The notes under the pieces were generated by a model that was given only the letters and a program-made list of their open reading frames with translations, made no database searches and had not been told where the DNA came from. From Bacteroidota bacterium (GTDB taxonomy: Bacteria > Bacteroidota > Bacteroidia > UBA4408), in assembly GCA_963169745.1 (NCBI GenBank), contig CAUJCU010000010.1:257487-321486 (forward strand): DNA of 64,000 nucleotides. The letters run 5' to 3'. A program made the translations under genes and the position numbers. This document shows, in pieces, positions 27,304 to 37,466 of the stretch (position 1 is its first letter; every line of letters begins with the position of its first letter).

Positions 27304-29096
27304 TTTATTAATAATTTGCCCCGGTAAATATTTTCTTTTCCGTTGTCAGAATAAATTAGTTCTACAAAATAGATTGCATGGGCTACAATCGGAACAAAGT
27401 TATTTTGATAGTTTGAATAGATATAAATTAATTGTCCTAAAGCGTTGTATATTTTAAGATTACTATTTGGTGGCAAATTGCTTATTACAAAAGCTTGTCC
27501 GGGAAAAAGAATGCTAGGTATAATTAAAGAAAGTTCTTTAATGGAAACACGGATAGTGTCATACACTACACAGCCATTAAGGTCTATTGCTTTTAAATAA
27601 TAAATTCCTTCCTGGTTTATATCAATACTTTCTGATGTGCTGCCATTGCTCCATTCAAAATTGCTGAACCCGCTGTTGGCTGTTATTGAAACAGGGAGTT
27701 GTGATGCAAAAACTGTTGTGTCCGGTGGTAGAATGTCGGCAGATTCTTGTTCAAAATTAATGGATATGCTTTCTGTTTTTACACAGTTAAATGTATTAGT
27801 TACTGTTACAGAATACAAACCGTTGTTAGACACCGTAATGTTTCTTGTGCTATCTCCTGTATTCCAAAAATAGTTGGTGTTTTCTCCGGCATCAAGTATT
27901 AAACTTTGTCCAATGCAAAGGGTGGTGTCGTTGCCAAAATTGATTTGTGGAGTTGGTGATAGACTAACTGTAATAGTATCATTAACACTACCGCACAAAT
28001 AACTTGCATTGATGTAATACACTCCTTCATTTTGTATTAAGGTGTTTACACTATCGCTGCCTGTGCTCCAGATAAAATTAGATAACGAGTTTTGGTATTG
28101 AGGCAATATACTTAAAGTACTCGGAAATTGTTCGGGACATAAACCCAGATTTGCTCCTAAGGGATTTTGAACGGCAAGGGTATCAAATATACTTACGGTG
28201 ATGGTATCGGTAACCGTGCCACACCAATTGCTTGCCGTAACCCAATATGTGCCGGGTTGGGTGATGGTAATATCTTTAGTGGTATCTCCGGTGTTCCATA
28301 AATAATTATCATAATCGGAATATGCTTTTAATACCTGCGAAAAATTAGACTGTGGACACACTACTGTATCTCTGCTGTGCAAGGCTTTAAGTTCATATAA
28401 TGAAACATCGTCAAGGTAATATGTGCTTTCATGTTGGAAATGAGTATAAAAGTTTAAATCAATGGTATCGGATTGTGCTGCAAATTTAAAATTTCCGATG
28501 GTGACAAATTGTTCATTTCCGCTGGCAATAAAGCTGCCTTTTATTTGCATCCAGTTAATTTTATCGGTTAATGGATTAGTTGCAGGATTGTTGGCAATTT
28601 GAGGAACAATATTGCTGAGTGTTTGACCAAATGTGCCAGTTGGAATTGAATTAGTAAAGGCCATACCCATATCATTGCAAGCTACCCTGTCCGTATCTAC
28701 TAAGCTAACGTATATAGAACCACAATATGTTTTTCCCTGTTTTAAGGGACTTAGAATTTGGCCTGATACATAAGCTTTAAAATCATTGCAAACAGGTATT
28801 CGCATACAATATGTTTGAATAGCAGCATAATTGTTTCCGCTAATCGGATATTGAAACCCAAGATGGTTATAGGGGACAAAGTAACTTGATAAAATACAAT
28901 CAGTATATAAGACTGCACCCGAAAATGAATACCACCCAAAATATTGTATATCTGTTAAAATCTGAGGGCCGCCCCAGCAAGTATCTAACTGTTCAAAGCT
29001 TGGATTAAAAATTAAATTTGGTTGGCAGAATGTTTCATTTCTGCAACACATAAAGTAGGAGAGCACAATATATAAAACCAGCTTTTTCATTAGCAT
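27300..29096 (-). CDS. Secreted T9SS cargo protein with four Ig-like repeats
   Basis: Signal peptide; repeats 'YLWNTGDTTKDITITQPGTYWVTASNWCGTVTDTITVSI' and similar; C-terminal sorting-like domain. Confidence 0.75.
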   Translation of the reverse strand: MLMKKLVLYIVLSYFMCCRNETFCQPNLIFNPSFEQLDTCWGGPQILTDIQYFGWYSFSGAVLYTDCILSSYFVPYNHLGFQYPISGNNYAAIQTYCMRIPVCNDFKAYVSGQILSPLKQGKTYCGSIYVSLVDTDRVACNDMGMAFTNSIPTGTFGQTLSNIVPQIANNPATNPLTDKINWMQIKGSFIASGNEQFVTIGNFKFAAQSDTIDLNFYTHFQHESTYYLDDVSLYELKALHSRDTVVCPQSNFSQVLKAYSDYDNYLWNTGDTTKDITITQPGTYWVTASNWCGTVTDTITVSIFDTLAVQNPLGANLGLCPEQFPSTLSILPQYQNSLSNFIWSTGSDSVNTLIQNEGVYYINASYLCGSVNDTITVSLSPTPQINFGNDTTLCIGQSLILDAGENTNYFWNTGDSTRNITVSNNGLYSVTVTNTFNCVKTESISINFEQESADILPPDTTVFASQLPVSITANSGFSNFEWSNGSTSESIDINQEGIYYLKAIDLNGCVVYDTIRVSIKELSLIIPSILFPGQAFVISNLPPNSNLKIYNALGQLIYIYSNYQNNFVPIVAHAIYFVELIYSDNGKENIYRGKLLIK

Positions 29097-29097
29097 T

Positions 29098-29140
29098 TAT
29101 AAAAAGCCTACCGGAATGTAGATAATTCCGATAGGCTTTA
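29098..29140 (-). terminator. Intrinsic terminator between two T9SS genes
   Basis: AAAGCCTA-c-CGGAAT-gtagata-ATTCCG-a-TAGGCTTT hairpin; T-run on the minus-strand 3' side. Confidence 0.8.
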
Positions 29141-29149
29141 TTAATTTAA

Positions 29150-32100
29150 TTAATGGTTAATGCTCAGTTTTTTTGTTGTAAAAGAATTTTTCTGGTCAAA
29201 TACTTTTAATAAGTAAATGCCCTTGGCAAAATCTTTCACCGGAATGTTCATCAATTGATTTCCATTTCCTTGAACGGTGTAAATGGTTTTACCCATTACA
29301 TCGCAAATTTCAATTCTATGAATGGCTTTGTCACTTTCTATATAAAGAATTTCATTGGCCGGGTTGGGATACACTTGAAATGCTAATAACATTGTTATTG
29401 AATTATTTATTGATCCTTTTTTTCTAAAGGGTGTTGAATTAGTATTATTGTTATTTACACTATTGTTTGAATTGTTAGAAGTTCTTGTGTTAGAATATTC
29501 GTCATAAGGCTCAATCCATTCTGAATATTCGCGACCATCAAGTTTCAGAAGATAGTCTTCTGCTGCTGCCCTCTCGCCTGAAGTAGGGTCATTGGCAATC
29601 GAGTGCAACAATGCAACTTTAGCAGAGTCGGTGAATACAGTGGAATCATTCAGATGGTTTTGTTTTACATTAATAACAAGTTCCATAAAATCGCAAAATG
29701 ATTCAAAACCACCTGTTTGTCTGAGTGCATCTATTTCAATCATAGCCATTGCATAATCTTCTCTGCTCAGGTATATTTTTGCCGATTCAGTTTTTTCGGT
29801 CTCAAAAGGAAAATTATACTCTGTTAGAAATGACAAAACACTATCTAAGGATTCTTCATTTACTTCAATGTTAAATTCATACCTTTTTAATGCATCAATT
29901 TCCAGATTACGTTGACCTAAATGATAACTATATTCAAGCAATAAACTACTTAGAGCAATCGAATCGTGCGTACCTGATGTAGAATCAATAATTGCCAAGA
30001 GTGAATCTGCTATAGATTTATACAAACTGATACTTTCCCTTATCGCGCTTCTTGATCTGTTATATTTAGAGGGACAAGATTGAGCTGTTAAATTGCAATC
30101 AATAGGAAAAAGTCCATTTGGCGCAGGTGTATATGAAATAGGTCTGCGTGGATTTGCTGTACCTATTGTGCCAAAATTATAATCAGCATAGTAAATTTGT
30201 GTTGGGTTAGTTGGGTAGGAATAAGCCGCTGATATTTTGCAATCATTTTCATTATTAGAAAAGCTATGACTAAACAAATTGTTAGCCGGGGCATTCGTTT
30301 GTCCATTGCAAATACCTTGTAATAATGCAATGTTACCCTTAATAGAATTTGAATTGGTTACATGAATGTCAAAAAGGCCTATTGAGTTTTCAATATAATT
30401 GTTGCATTTCAGCACTAAACCCTCATCATTCTGAACAGAGTTAGGGCAGGCAGGACTGGCCGCTTCGCTATTGTTACCTTGAGTTTGGCTTCCAACCCTA
30501 ATTTTTTCAAATACATTTCTGTATATCTCGTCTGATTGGTCGCAAAGCCTTTTGGCATTGGTTTGATTGGCAATAATCCCATAACAATTAGCTGTTTCAT
30601 CTAACCCAATTGTTGTAAAGTAATTGTTTTCTACTGAGAAACCATGACTATAATCAAGGTACAAACCATAAGCTGCATTTTGAGAGTTGTTGTTTAATGT
30701 GTAAGGATATAAATCAAAACGGTTAGCATTTACTGAGGCGTTGTAAACATAATTTAAGAGTGCTCCCCGCCAGTTGTTTCTAAATAAACTGTTGGTTACA
30801 ACAACTGGGTAATAATAAGGAGAGTTTTTTACATAAATACCATACCTGAGATTTTCAAAAATACATCCGCCTAAACCAGTCATATTTGTATTTTGAAATA
30901 CCGGAGCACAGCTAAATGAAGATTTTATTCCATAGATTCCTGTATTACCATAGCTGTCAATTGGAGAATATGGGCTGGTGGTCATGTCATTAATAAATTT
31001 GCATGTCGAAAACCTTGCACCTTTGTTTTCAAAGAGGTAAACGTGCATATTTGGAAAATAGCACTTATCGGAAAGCACATCATTGGTAATAAACTGAGAG
31101 TACATAAAACGGCTGGTATTGTTTACAGCGGGTGAATTATAAGGGAAATACACATCAATCATATTATTTACAAACCGGGTAATATTACTTGGTTGTAATA
31201 AACTTCCGGAAGTTATAACACCACCATTATTGGGTGCAGTTGACGAATTGTTTGGATAGTTATTCAGTTTTTTGCCGGCCGTTACTCCATAAAAAGCATT
31301 GTTGATTTGTGCATTGTTTGTTAATAGTAATCTGCCCTGTTGATTGCTTGTAGAAGCAGCACCGGTAACACCCCAAACTTCAACCCCTTCCCACAATCCA
31401 TCCGAACATGCTTTATAAGTGGTTAAGGTGGTATTGTTTAAAGTGAGCCTGCCACCAGCAAGGGAACCATTCCCATTTTTTATCTGCAAACCAGCTCCAA
31501 AGCTAATAGTTGAAGGATGATCAAATGGCGCACCTGAACAGGATGAAACCCTTGGTAAAAACTCAAAGGTCATATCACGCATGGTAATGTTGTAACCTGC
31601 GGGTATAACTAAATTACCTCTTACTTTTACTACTGCTAAAGGATTTAGTGTAGTGCCACCAAATGGGTTATTATCAGGCTTCCAGATTTGAACTGTGCTG
31701 CCGTTAAAAGCAAGGTTGGCTGCAAAGTCATTTGCCTCTACTATGGTATTTGCCATGCAACATTCAGGTGAAGGGCTTAAGCTTTGTTCATAATCCTCTC
31801 CATCGCGTTGGTCTGCCAATAGCCTAATAGATTGGTTGGCATAGTTGGTACCTGTAAAATTATGCGAAATAGGTACTATAAGATTATTGTTCTGATAATT
31901 CGGTAACCAATTTGAACTTGATGGCGAATTGGGGAATCGCAAAGCAGATATAAAATTAGGCCCCGCAAAAAGCAAGGCATCGTCTGTGCCATAAGCACGT
32001 TCTATTTGTGATAGTTTATAATTATTAAGGTTGTCGAAGGTTGGATTTACAGATAGATTGTTAACTAAATTATTTGACAAATCAATATATTGAATGGAAT

Positions 32101-33040
32101 TATTAATAACCGTGTGAGTAAAATATAAATATTGCCCGTTAGGCGAAAATTCAAGGCCTTTTGGTATATCAGCACTTGTGTCATAAGCAGAACCTTGCAT
32201 AGCAAAATCAACCTCATTAATCAAGTTATCACCGGTATTGTCAAAGTGCATTACCTTAATATGGTATTTAGAAAAATTGTACAGATATGGAAATGCAAGT
32301 TTATAAGTTTCATCGGATAGTTTTATCAATTCCATTTCTGAGCGTAACTGCGTAAGAAAAGATTCTGTTTGAACAGGGAAGTAGGCTAAAGTTGATTGGT
32401 TTATTGTAGATCCATCAATAAGATATTTATAAACTAAACCACCGAAATGAACAAACAATAAGCGGCTGTTATCACTTCTTATTTCAGATAATGCCAAATG
32501 AACAGCATTATAGGAGCCAAGGCTACCAATAGGAGGTAAATTAAGCTGAATAGGATTGCCTGATGTATTGTAAGTTTGGTTGGCATATTCAATAATCTTG
32601 TAATATACTGTTGCATTGATAGTTGTAATAGCATCTTCAACTACTGATGAGATTAGCATCCATTTATTACACTCGTTTGGTACAGGTAATATTAAACACT
32701 CTGTCGAACCAGTCATTGTATTACCAGTTAGATCTGTTACCTCATCAATATAATTACCATTATAATCATAAATCATTCCATCAACTATAAAAAACAACAA
32801 ACTGCCATCTGCAGAATGGGCTGCATTATGGCTATGCATTGCGGATTGGCCTGTATAGTGAAATGTATTAGTACCTTGTGGAAGGTCAACTTTAACCAGG
32901 TTAGGGTTTAATTTTAAATAATAGGGCGGTGCTGAAAGTACTAACGATTGTGGTTGCTGTGCAAATAAATTCTCACACATTAATAAAGCAAGGAGCATTG
33001 CTATACTTGCATTTCTTATTGAAATAGAAGTTTTTCCCAT
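29150..33040 (-). CDS. Large T9SS cargo protein with parallel beta-helix-like region
   Basis: 1296 aa; 'VTNSLFRNNWRGALLNYVYNASVNANRFDLYP', 'HGFSVENNYFTTI' beta-helix-like; C-terminal 'FQVYPNPANEILYIES...GIYLLKVFDQKNSFTTKKLSINH'. Confidence 0.8.
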   Translation of the reverse strand: MGKTSISIRNASIAMLLALLMCENLFAQQPQSLVLSAPPYYLKLNPNLVKVDLPQGTNTFHYTGQSAMHSHNAAHSADGSLLFFIVDGMIYDYNGNYIDEVTDLTGNTMTGSTECLILPVPNECNKWMLISSVVEDAITTINATVYYKIIEYANQTYNTSGNPIQLNLPPIGSLGSYNAVHLALSEIRSDNSRLLFVHFGGLVYKYLIDGSTINQSTLAYFPVQTESFLTQLRSEMELIKLSDETYKLAFPYLYNFSKYHIKVMHFDNTGDNLINEVDFAMQGSAYDTSADIPKGLEFSPNGQYLYFTHTVINNSIQYIDLSNNLVNNLSVNPTFDNLNNYKLSQIERAYGTDDALLFAGPNFISALRFPNSPSSSNWLPNYQNNNLIVPISHNFTGTNYANQSIRLLADQRDGEDYEQSLSPSPECCMANTIVEANDFAANLAFNGSTVQIWKPDNNPFGGTTLNPLAVVKVRGNLVIPAGYNITMRDMTFEFLPRVSSCSGAPFDHPSTISFGAGLQIKNGNGSLAGGRLTLNNTTLTTYKACSDGLWEGVEVWGVTGAASTSNQQGRLLLTNNAQINNAFYGVTAGKKLNNYPNNSSTAPNNGGVITSGSLLQPSNITRFVNNMIDVYFPYNSPAVNNTSRFMYSQFITNDVLSDKCYFPNMHVYLFENKGARFSTCKFINDMTTSPYSPIDSYGNTGIYGIKSSFSCAPVFQNTNMTGLGGCIFENLRYGIYVKNSPYYYPVVVTNSLFRNNWRGALLNYVYNASVNANRFDLYPYTLNNNSQNAAYGLYLDYSHGFSVENNYFTTIGLDETANCYGIIANQTNAKRLCDQSDEIYRNVFEKIRVGSQTQGNNSEAASPACPNSVQNDEGLVLKCNNYIENSIGLFDIHVTNSNSIKGNIALLQGICNGQTNAPANNLFSHSFSNNENDCKISAAYSYPTNPTQIYYADYNFGTIGTANPRRPISYTPAPNGLFPIDCNLTAQSCPSKYNRSRSAIRESISLYKSIADSLLAIIDSTSGTHDSIALSSLLLEYSYHLGQRNLEIDALKRYEFNIEVNEESLDSVLSFLTEYNFPFETEKTESAKIYLSREDYAMAMIEIDALRQTGGFESFCDFMELVINVKQNHLNDSTVFTDSAKVALLHSIANDPTSGERAAAEDYLLKLDGREYSEWIEPYDEYSNTRTSNNSNNSVNNNNTNSTPFRKKGSINNSITMLLAFQVYPNPANEILYIESDKAIHRIEICDVMGKTIYTVQGNGNQLMNIPVKDFAKGIYLLKVFDQKNSFTTKKLSINH

Positions 33041-33052
33041 GTTTTAATAGTT

Positions 33053-34549
33053 TTATTGAATAATAAATTTAATAGACAAAGGATTTGAAAAATGTTTTGA
33101 CTGAAACACACCATAATAAATACCGGGAGCAAGTTTTTCTTTATTAATATAAAATAAAGCCTCTGATACTTCATATACTTTTACCACTGAGCCTATGCTA
33201 TTAATAATGGAAAAGGTACCTTGACGCGCTTCTCCGCTTTTAATAATTACTTTTGCATATTCAGTAAAAGGATTGGGGTAAATTTCGATTAATGAATTAG
33301 ATCCAACTATATTACTTTTAACACCATTGATGTAAGATTGTGCATTTCCCAAGCTATCTGTTTTTATCAGATATATACCACCACCATCTCCCCAGCTTGT
33401 TTCCATACCACAAATTATTACCCCTCCGTCTATAATTAACCTTGCATAATTTGCCACATCCAAATTTACTCCTCCAAAAACTTTTACCCACAAAATATTT
33501 CCATTAGTGTCAGTTTTGATTAGAATAATATCGTTTTCAGTCGAATCAGATATAAAACCACCAACAAAATAATAATTCCCATCTGTTGCTTCAAAACCAT
33601 TACTTGCACCAATCGGGGTTTCTAAAAAAGGTTCTAATATTCGAGTCCAGATTGTATCTCCTAAATTATTTAACTTTATTATTAATGCTTTTGAATCTTG
33701 AATATTCGAGTTGTTAATTATAGTACCAGCAATAATATAACCACCATCAGTAGTTGGATTAATGCAATTACTTCTGGTCAAATTATAAGTGAACCCTAAG
33801 GGATGAGCAATAGTTTTAGTCCATAATGTATCCCCTATTGAATTGGTTTTAATTAAATAAATGTCATTGTCGTTAATGGACGGATTTGTATAAGTGGCTA
33901 TAATATAACCGCTGTCTTGTGTTGCTAAAAAAGAACCGGGAGAACTTCCCTGTTCTTTTTTGTATTGTTTTGTCCATAGTTCATTTCCGTTTGTATCTGT
34001 CCGGGTTAAAAATGCAGTCCATTTATAATCAGCACTATCTACCACATCCGAAAGTAAGGTATAACCTTCATCAGCATTTTGTATAACCTTTACTCCCCAA
34101 ACAGCATTTTGGTTAGTATAAATAAATTTTTTGAGCCATAAAGAATCCCCAAAATTGTTTAATTTTAAAAGACCAACATAGTTTAAACCATTAGTTTCCA
34201 TCAATCCACCTGTAACGATGAAGCCTGAGTCCGATGTTTGAAATATTGATTGAGCAAGATTGAAAGTACCATCATACCCATAGGTTTTATGCCATTGGTA
34301 AATACCCATTGAGTCAACCTTTGCAATTAAAAATTTGGTACTTCCTCCTTGTCCTTTTCGGCCAGCCATAATATAACCGCCATCAAAAGTTTGTTGCACG
34401 CAATAAGCTTGTTCCACATCTCCAACCCCCAAGTCATAATATCTTTCAAAAGTAATGGATTGAGATACTGCAATTTTTGTTATTGAAAAAAGTAAAATAG
34501 TTGTAAAAAACTTTAGTATTGTTTTCATGAAATTTCTAATTGTTTTCAT
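33053..34549 (-). CDS. T9SS cargo protein with 'DGGYI.aG..LIKtDs.Gd.lWtk' repeats
   Basis: Successive copies of 'TFDGGYIMAGRKG..FLIAKVDSMGIYQWHKTYG'; C-terminal 'IEIYPNPFTEYAKVII...SIKFIIQ'. Confidence 0.82.
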   Translation of the reverse strand: MKTIRNFMKTILKFFTTILLFSITKIAVSQSITFERYYDLGVGDVEQAYCVQQTFDGGYIMAGRKGQGGSTKFLIAKVDSMGIYQWHKTYGYDGTFNLAQSIFQTSDSGFIVTGGLMETNGLNYVGLLKLNNFGDSLWLKKFIYTNQNAVWGVKVIQNADEGYTLLSDVVDSADYKWTAFLTRTDTNGNELWTKQYKKEQGSSPGSFLATQDSGYIIATYTNPSINDNDIYLIKTNSIGDTLWTKTIAHPLGFTYNLTRSNCINPTTDGGYIIAGTIINNSNIQDSKALIIKLNNLGDTIWTRILEPFLETPIGASNGFEATDGNYYFVGGFISDSTENDIILIKTDTNGNILWVKVFGGVNLDVANYARLIIDGGVIICGMETSWGDGGGIYLIKTDSLGNAQSYINGVKSNIVGSNSLIEIYPNPFTEYAKVIIKSGEARQGTFSIINSIGSVVKVYEVSEALFYINKEKLAPGIYYGVFQSKHFSNPLSIKFIIQ

Positions 34550-34846
34550 GTTTTACTTTTTAGTTAAAAATTAAATTGATGTTGTTTCTTTAAATTAATA
34601 AAGAAACAAAAAAGCTGTTTAAGAAGCAAAATATTTTGTCCTTTTGTATAATCTAATAAGGCCTATATTCATCTTTTAACTTGCTTTTTAGATGTGATAA
34701 ATATGAGGGAAATTTGGGATCTTTTTTGTTTTTTCTTGCGTTGGTGGATTGCGTCTGCAAAAATGGGATGTGTCAAGATAAGCAATGCCTAACGTTGGGT
34801 TTGTTTGTCTTATGTTGCTGTGTCTCTTCATTGTTGCAGCGTTCTA

Positions 34847-36331
34847 TTAGTTGCTTTTTAACTTTTTAATTGACGAAACAGCTAAGCGTTGTAACACTAA
34901 ACAAATAATTGACACAATTGCTAAAAACAACCAACAAGTAGTCCATACTCCGGTAGAGTTCAGCATATATCCAAAAATGATGGGGTTAAAAAAGCCACCA
35001 AGCCCCCCAATTACTCCAACAATGCCACCTACGGTGCCTATACTTGATGGATAGTAATCGGCAATATATTTAAACACGGCTGCTGTTCCGAGTCCCATCA
35101 TAATAGCTATTAAGAAAACAATAATGAAAAATACCCATTTATTTGCCTGAAAGTAAATATGTGTTACGCCTTTTGCAAGCAATTGCCCTTTGTTTATAAC
35201 ATCGCCTTCTTTTACTACGGTTTCTTGCCATGAAGTTGCATTAGGGAAAAATAGGAATCCTTCTTCATTATTATGAATTCCAAATCGTATCATAGTATGA
35301 GGCTCTCCGGAATGTTTTGATTGTACAGGATAATTCATGTCACCTACAACAACCAAACTATCGGTAGCCAGGGTTACTTTTCCCGATTTGGCTGCCATGA
35401 TGCCTTGCCCTGGTGCTTCAATTTCCATTCGGGGTATCAACAGAAAAATGAGGAGTACAATACAGTCGCCAAAAACCCAAAGCAAAACCATGCGAGCTCC
35501 AAATTTGTCAGAAAGCCAACCGCCAAGAATGCGAATAATACCTGCAGGGAAATTAAATGCTGTAACCATAAATCCAGCAGAAACAATGGATAAAGAATAT
35601 ACATTGACATAATAAGGAATTAACCATTGGGCTAAAGCAACAATACTTCCGAAAACAAAATAATAATATAATCCGAAGCGCCATACTCTTGTTTCTTTAA
35701 TAGGAGCCAAGCGCTGTGACATAGTTTTTACATCATCTGGTTTTTTATTGGATGTTCCTAAAAAGAACACTATAGCCATAACCACTAATAGGAGTGCATA
35801 CCATTGGGGCAAATAACGCCATGCATCAAGATTGTCGCCTCCTTGTGTGAGATTTTTTAGTAATGAGGGGGCAAATAAGGTAGTAAGAGATGCCCCAACA
35901 TTTCCCGCTCCAAAAATACCTAATACAGTACCTTGTTTTTCTTTGGGATACCATAAAGCTGTGAAGGCCACGCCTGATGCAAAACTACTACCTGCAATTC
36001 CAAAACCAAAGCTGTATATCAGAAATTCAGTATAACTGTTCGCATGTGATATCAAATACATAGGTATAGATGAAATTAGAAGAATGGCAGTCATTACCCA
36101 TCGCCCTCCAATTTTATCAGTCAACATACCAACCGGAAGGCGTAAAACAGAACCAACCAAAACAGGAACTCCAAGTAAAAAACCAACTTGAACGGAGTTC
36201 CAATTGAATATTCCATTATTTAATAAAAAAGTAACCAAAACACCATTCATCATCCATGCTGCAAAGCACACCGTAAAAGTGAGTGTGGCTAAAAAAAGCA
36301 TTCTGTGCGATTTTCCGGTTGTTGCTTCCAT
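34847..36331 (-). CDS. narK: NarK-type nitrate/nitrite MFS transporter with inserted soluble domain
   Basis: 'GAGNVGASLTTLFAPSL' and 'GIVGVIGGLGGFFNPIIFGYML' nitrate-signature motifs; about 98 aa insertion (residues about 301-398). Confidence 0.9.
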   Translation of the reverse strand: MEATTGKSHRMLFLATLTFTVCFAAWMMNGVLVTFLLNNGIFNWNSVQVGFLLGVPVLVGSVLRLPVGMLTDKIGGRWVMTAILLISSIPMYLISHANSYTEFLIYSFGFGIAGSSFASGVAFTALWYPKEKQGTVLGIFGAGNVGASLTTLFAPSLLKNLTQGGDNLDAWRYLPQWYALLLVVMAIVFFLGTSNKKPDDVKTMSQRLAPIKETRVWRFGLYYYFVFGSIVALAQWLIPYYVNVYSLSIVSAGFMVTAFNFPAGIIRILGGWLSDKFGARMVLLWVFGDCIVLLIFLLIPRMEIEAPGQGIMAAKSGKVTLATDSLVVVGDMNYPVQSKHSGEPHTMIRFGIHNNEEGFLFFPNATSWQETVVKEGDVINKGQLLAKGVTHIYFQANKWVFFIIVFLIAIMMGLGTAAVFKYIADYYPSSIGTVGGIVGVIGGLGGFFNPIIFGYMLNSTGVWTTCWLFLAIVSIICLVLQRLAVSSIKKLKSN

Positions 36332-36362
36332 ATTTATTTTTTAGTTTGATGTTACCATTCTT

Positions 36363-36998
36363 TTATTCTATTTCATATCTAAAAATCGGCTCTACATCAT
36401 CTATACAAGTTACCTTGTTGTCAAGTTCTGTCATAATACCGGTGCAGCAATCAAATACCCAAGAGTGAATGAAAAGTGGTCGTTTTTTCCATGCTCTTTG
36501 TACTGTTCGTGTTTTTCCAAGATTTTTTGCTTGCTCTATAGTATGAAGTTCAACAAGGCGTCTTTCTTTTTTTTCAATACTTTCAATGGCATCCAATTCT
36601 TGCTTATGATGCTCATAAATTTCTTTAATGCTTCGCAACCAATTAGTAACAATTCCCATATCTTTATGCTGGATTGCAGCAGTAACACCGCCACATTCAT
36701 AATGACCACAAACAATGATGTGTTTAACTTGTAGAATTTCTACGGCAAAATATAACACACTCATGAGGTTCATATCTGTTTGAATAACGACATTAGCAAT
36801 ATTACGATGGACAAAAATTTCTCCGGGCTGCGTTAAGGTAACTTCGTTAGCAGGAACACGACTATCTGAACAGCCAATCCATAAATACTCCGGTGATTGG
36901 CCCTGTGAAAGCTTTTTGAAATAGTCAGCATCTTCTTTTTGCTTTGAGGCAGCCCATTGTTTGTTGTTTCTCAATAATTTCTGATAGCTTTCTTCCAT
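36363..36998 (-). CDS. Beta-class carbonic anhydrase
   Basis: 'EYLWIGCSDSRVPANEVTLTQPGEIFVHRNIANVV', 'VKHIIVCGHYECGGVTAAI'. Confidence 0.95.
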   Translation of the reverse strand: MEESYQKLLRNNKQWAASKQKEDADYFKKLSQGQSPEYLWIGCSDSRVPANEVTLTQPGEIFVHRNIANVVIQTDMNLMSVLYFAVEILQVKHIIVCGHYECGGVTAAIQHKDMGIVTNWLRSIKEIYEHHKQELDAIESIEKKERRLVELHTIEQAKNLGKTRTVQRAWKKRPLFIHSWVFDCCTGIMTELDNKVTCIDDVEPIFRYEIE

Positions 36999-37004
36999 AA
37001 TAAG

Positions 37005-37463
37005 TTATTTTGCACCCGATACGGGCTTTTTAAAATCCATTCTTCCATCAGTAATATCATTTTCAGAATACCTTACTATGTATTTTCCGTTGGGAACGTT
37101 AATACTGTCTTTAAAAAGTGGATAATAGGTATTACAGTTGCGTATTTTTTTTCCATTTACTTCGTATTCAAACTCGATACCCTCACCAAGTCCGGTTACA
37201 CTACAGTAACCCAAAGTAGTGCCGGTAACATATTTTGGATTATGTAATAACGAACGCTCCATAAAGTATTCATTTAAGATGTAATAAGTAGCGAAGCACA
37301 ATCCTAAAAGAGTAAGAAAAATTACAACCCTTCTTTGGGTTTCTTTAATACGAATTAATTTAATTAAATTAACTAGGATGCCTCCACATGTAATACAGAG
37401 TAAAACGATTTTTACAATCTGACTCGTTAATAATTTTTCATCTGTTACGATGTTTAGCAGCAT
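37005..37463 (-). CDS. Hypothetical membrane protein in nar operon
   Basis: Two predicted TM helices; beta-rich tail 'GLGEGIEFEYEVNGKKIRNCNTYYPLFKDSINVPNGKYIVRYSENDITDGRMDF'; tight spacing with neighbours. Confidence 0.65.
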   Translation of the reverse strand: MLLNIVTDEKLLTSQIVKIVLLCITCGGILVNLIKLIRIKETQRRVVIFLTLLGLCFATYYILNEYFMERSLLHNPKYVTGTTLGYCSVTGLGEGIEFEYEVNGKKIRNCNTYYPLFKDSINVPNGKYIVRYSENDITDGRMDFKKPVSGAK

Positions 37464-37466
37464 TGA

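Noticed and set aside
27300-34549. Three adjacent T9SS genes as a single secretion system or genomic island
   Set aside because: They are cargo proteins; no secretion machinery, integrase or flanking repeats found, and a strong terminator separates two of them.
34681-34869. 62-aa plus-strand ORF in the intergenic gap after narK
   Set aside because: Cys/Phe-rich low-complexity translation, no promoter or domain evidence.
36046-36061. TGTGATATCAAATACA similar to the nar promoter half-site
   Set aside because: Lies inside the narK coding sequence; probably coincidental.
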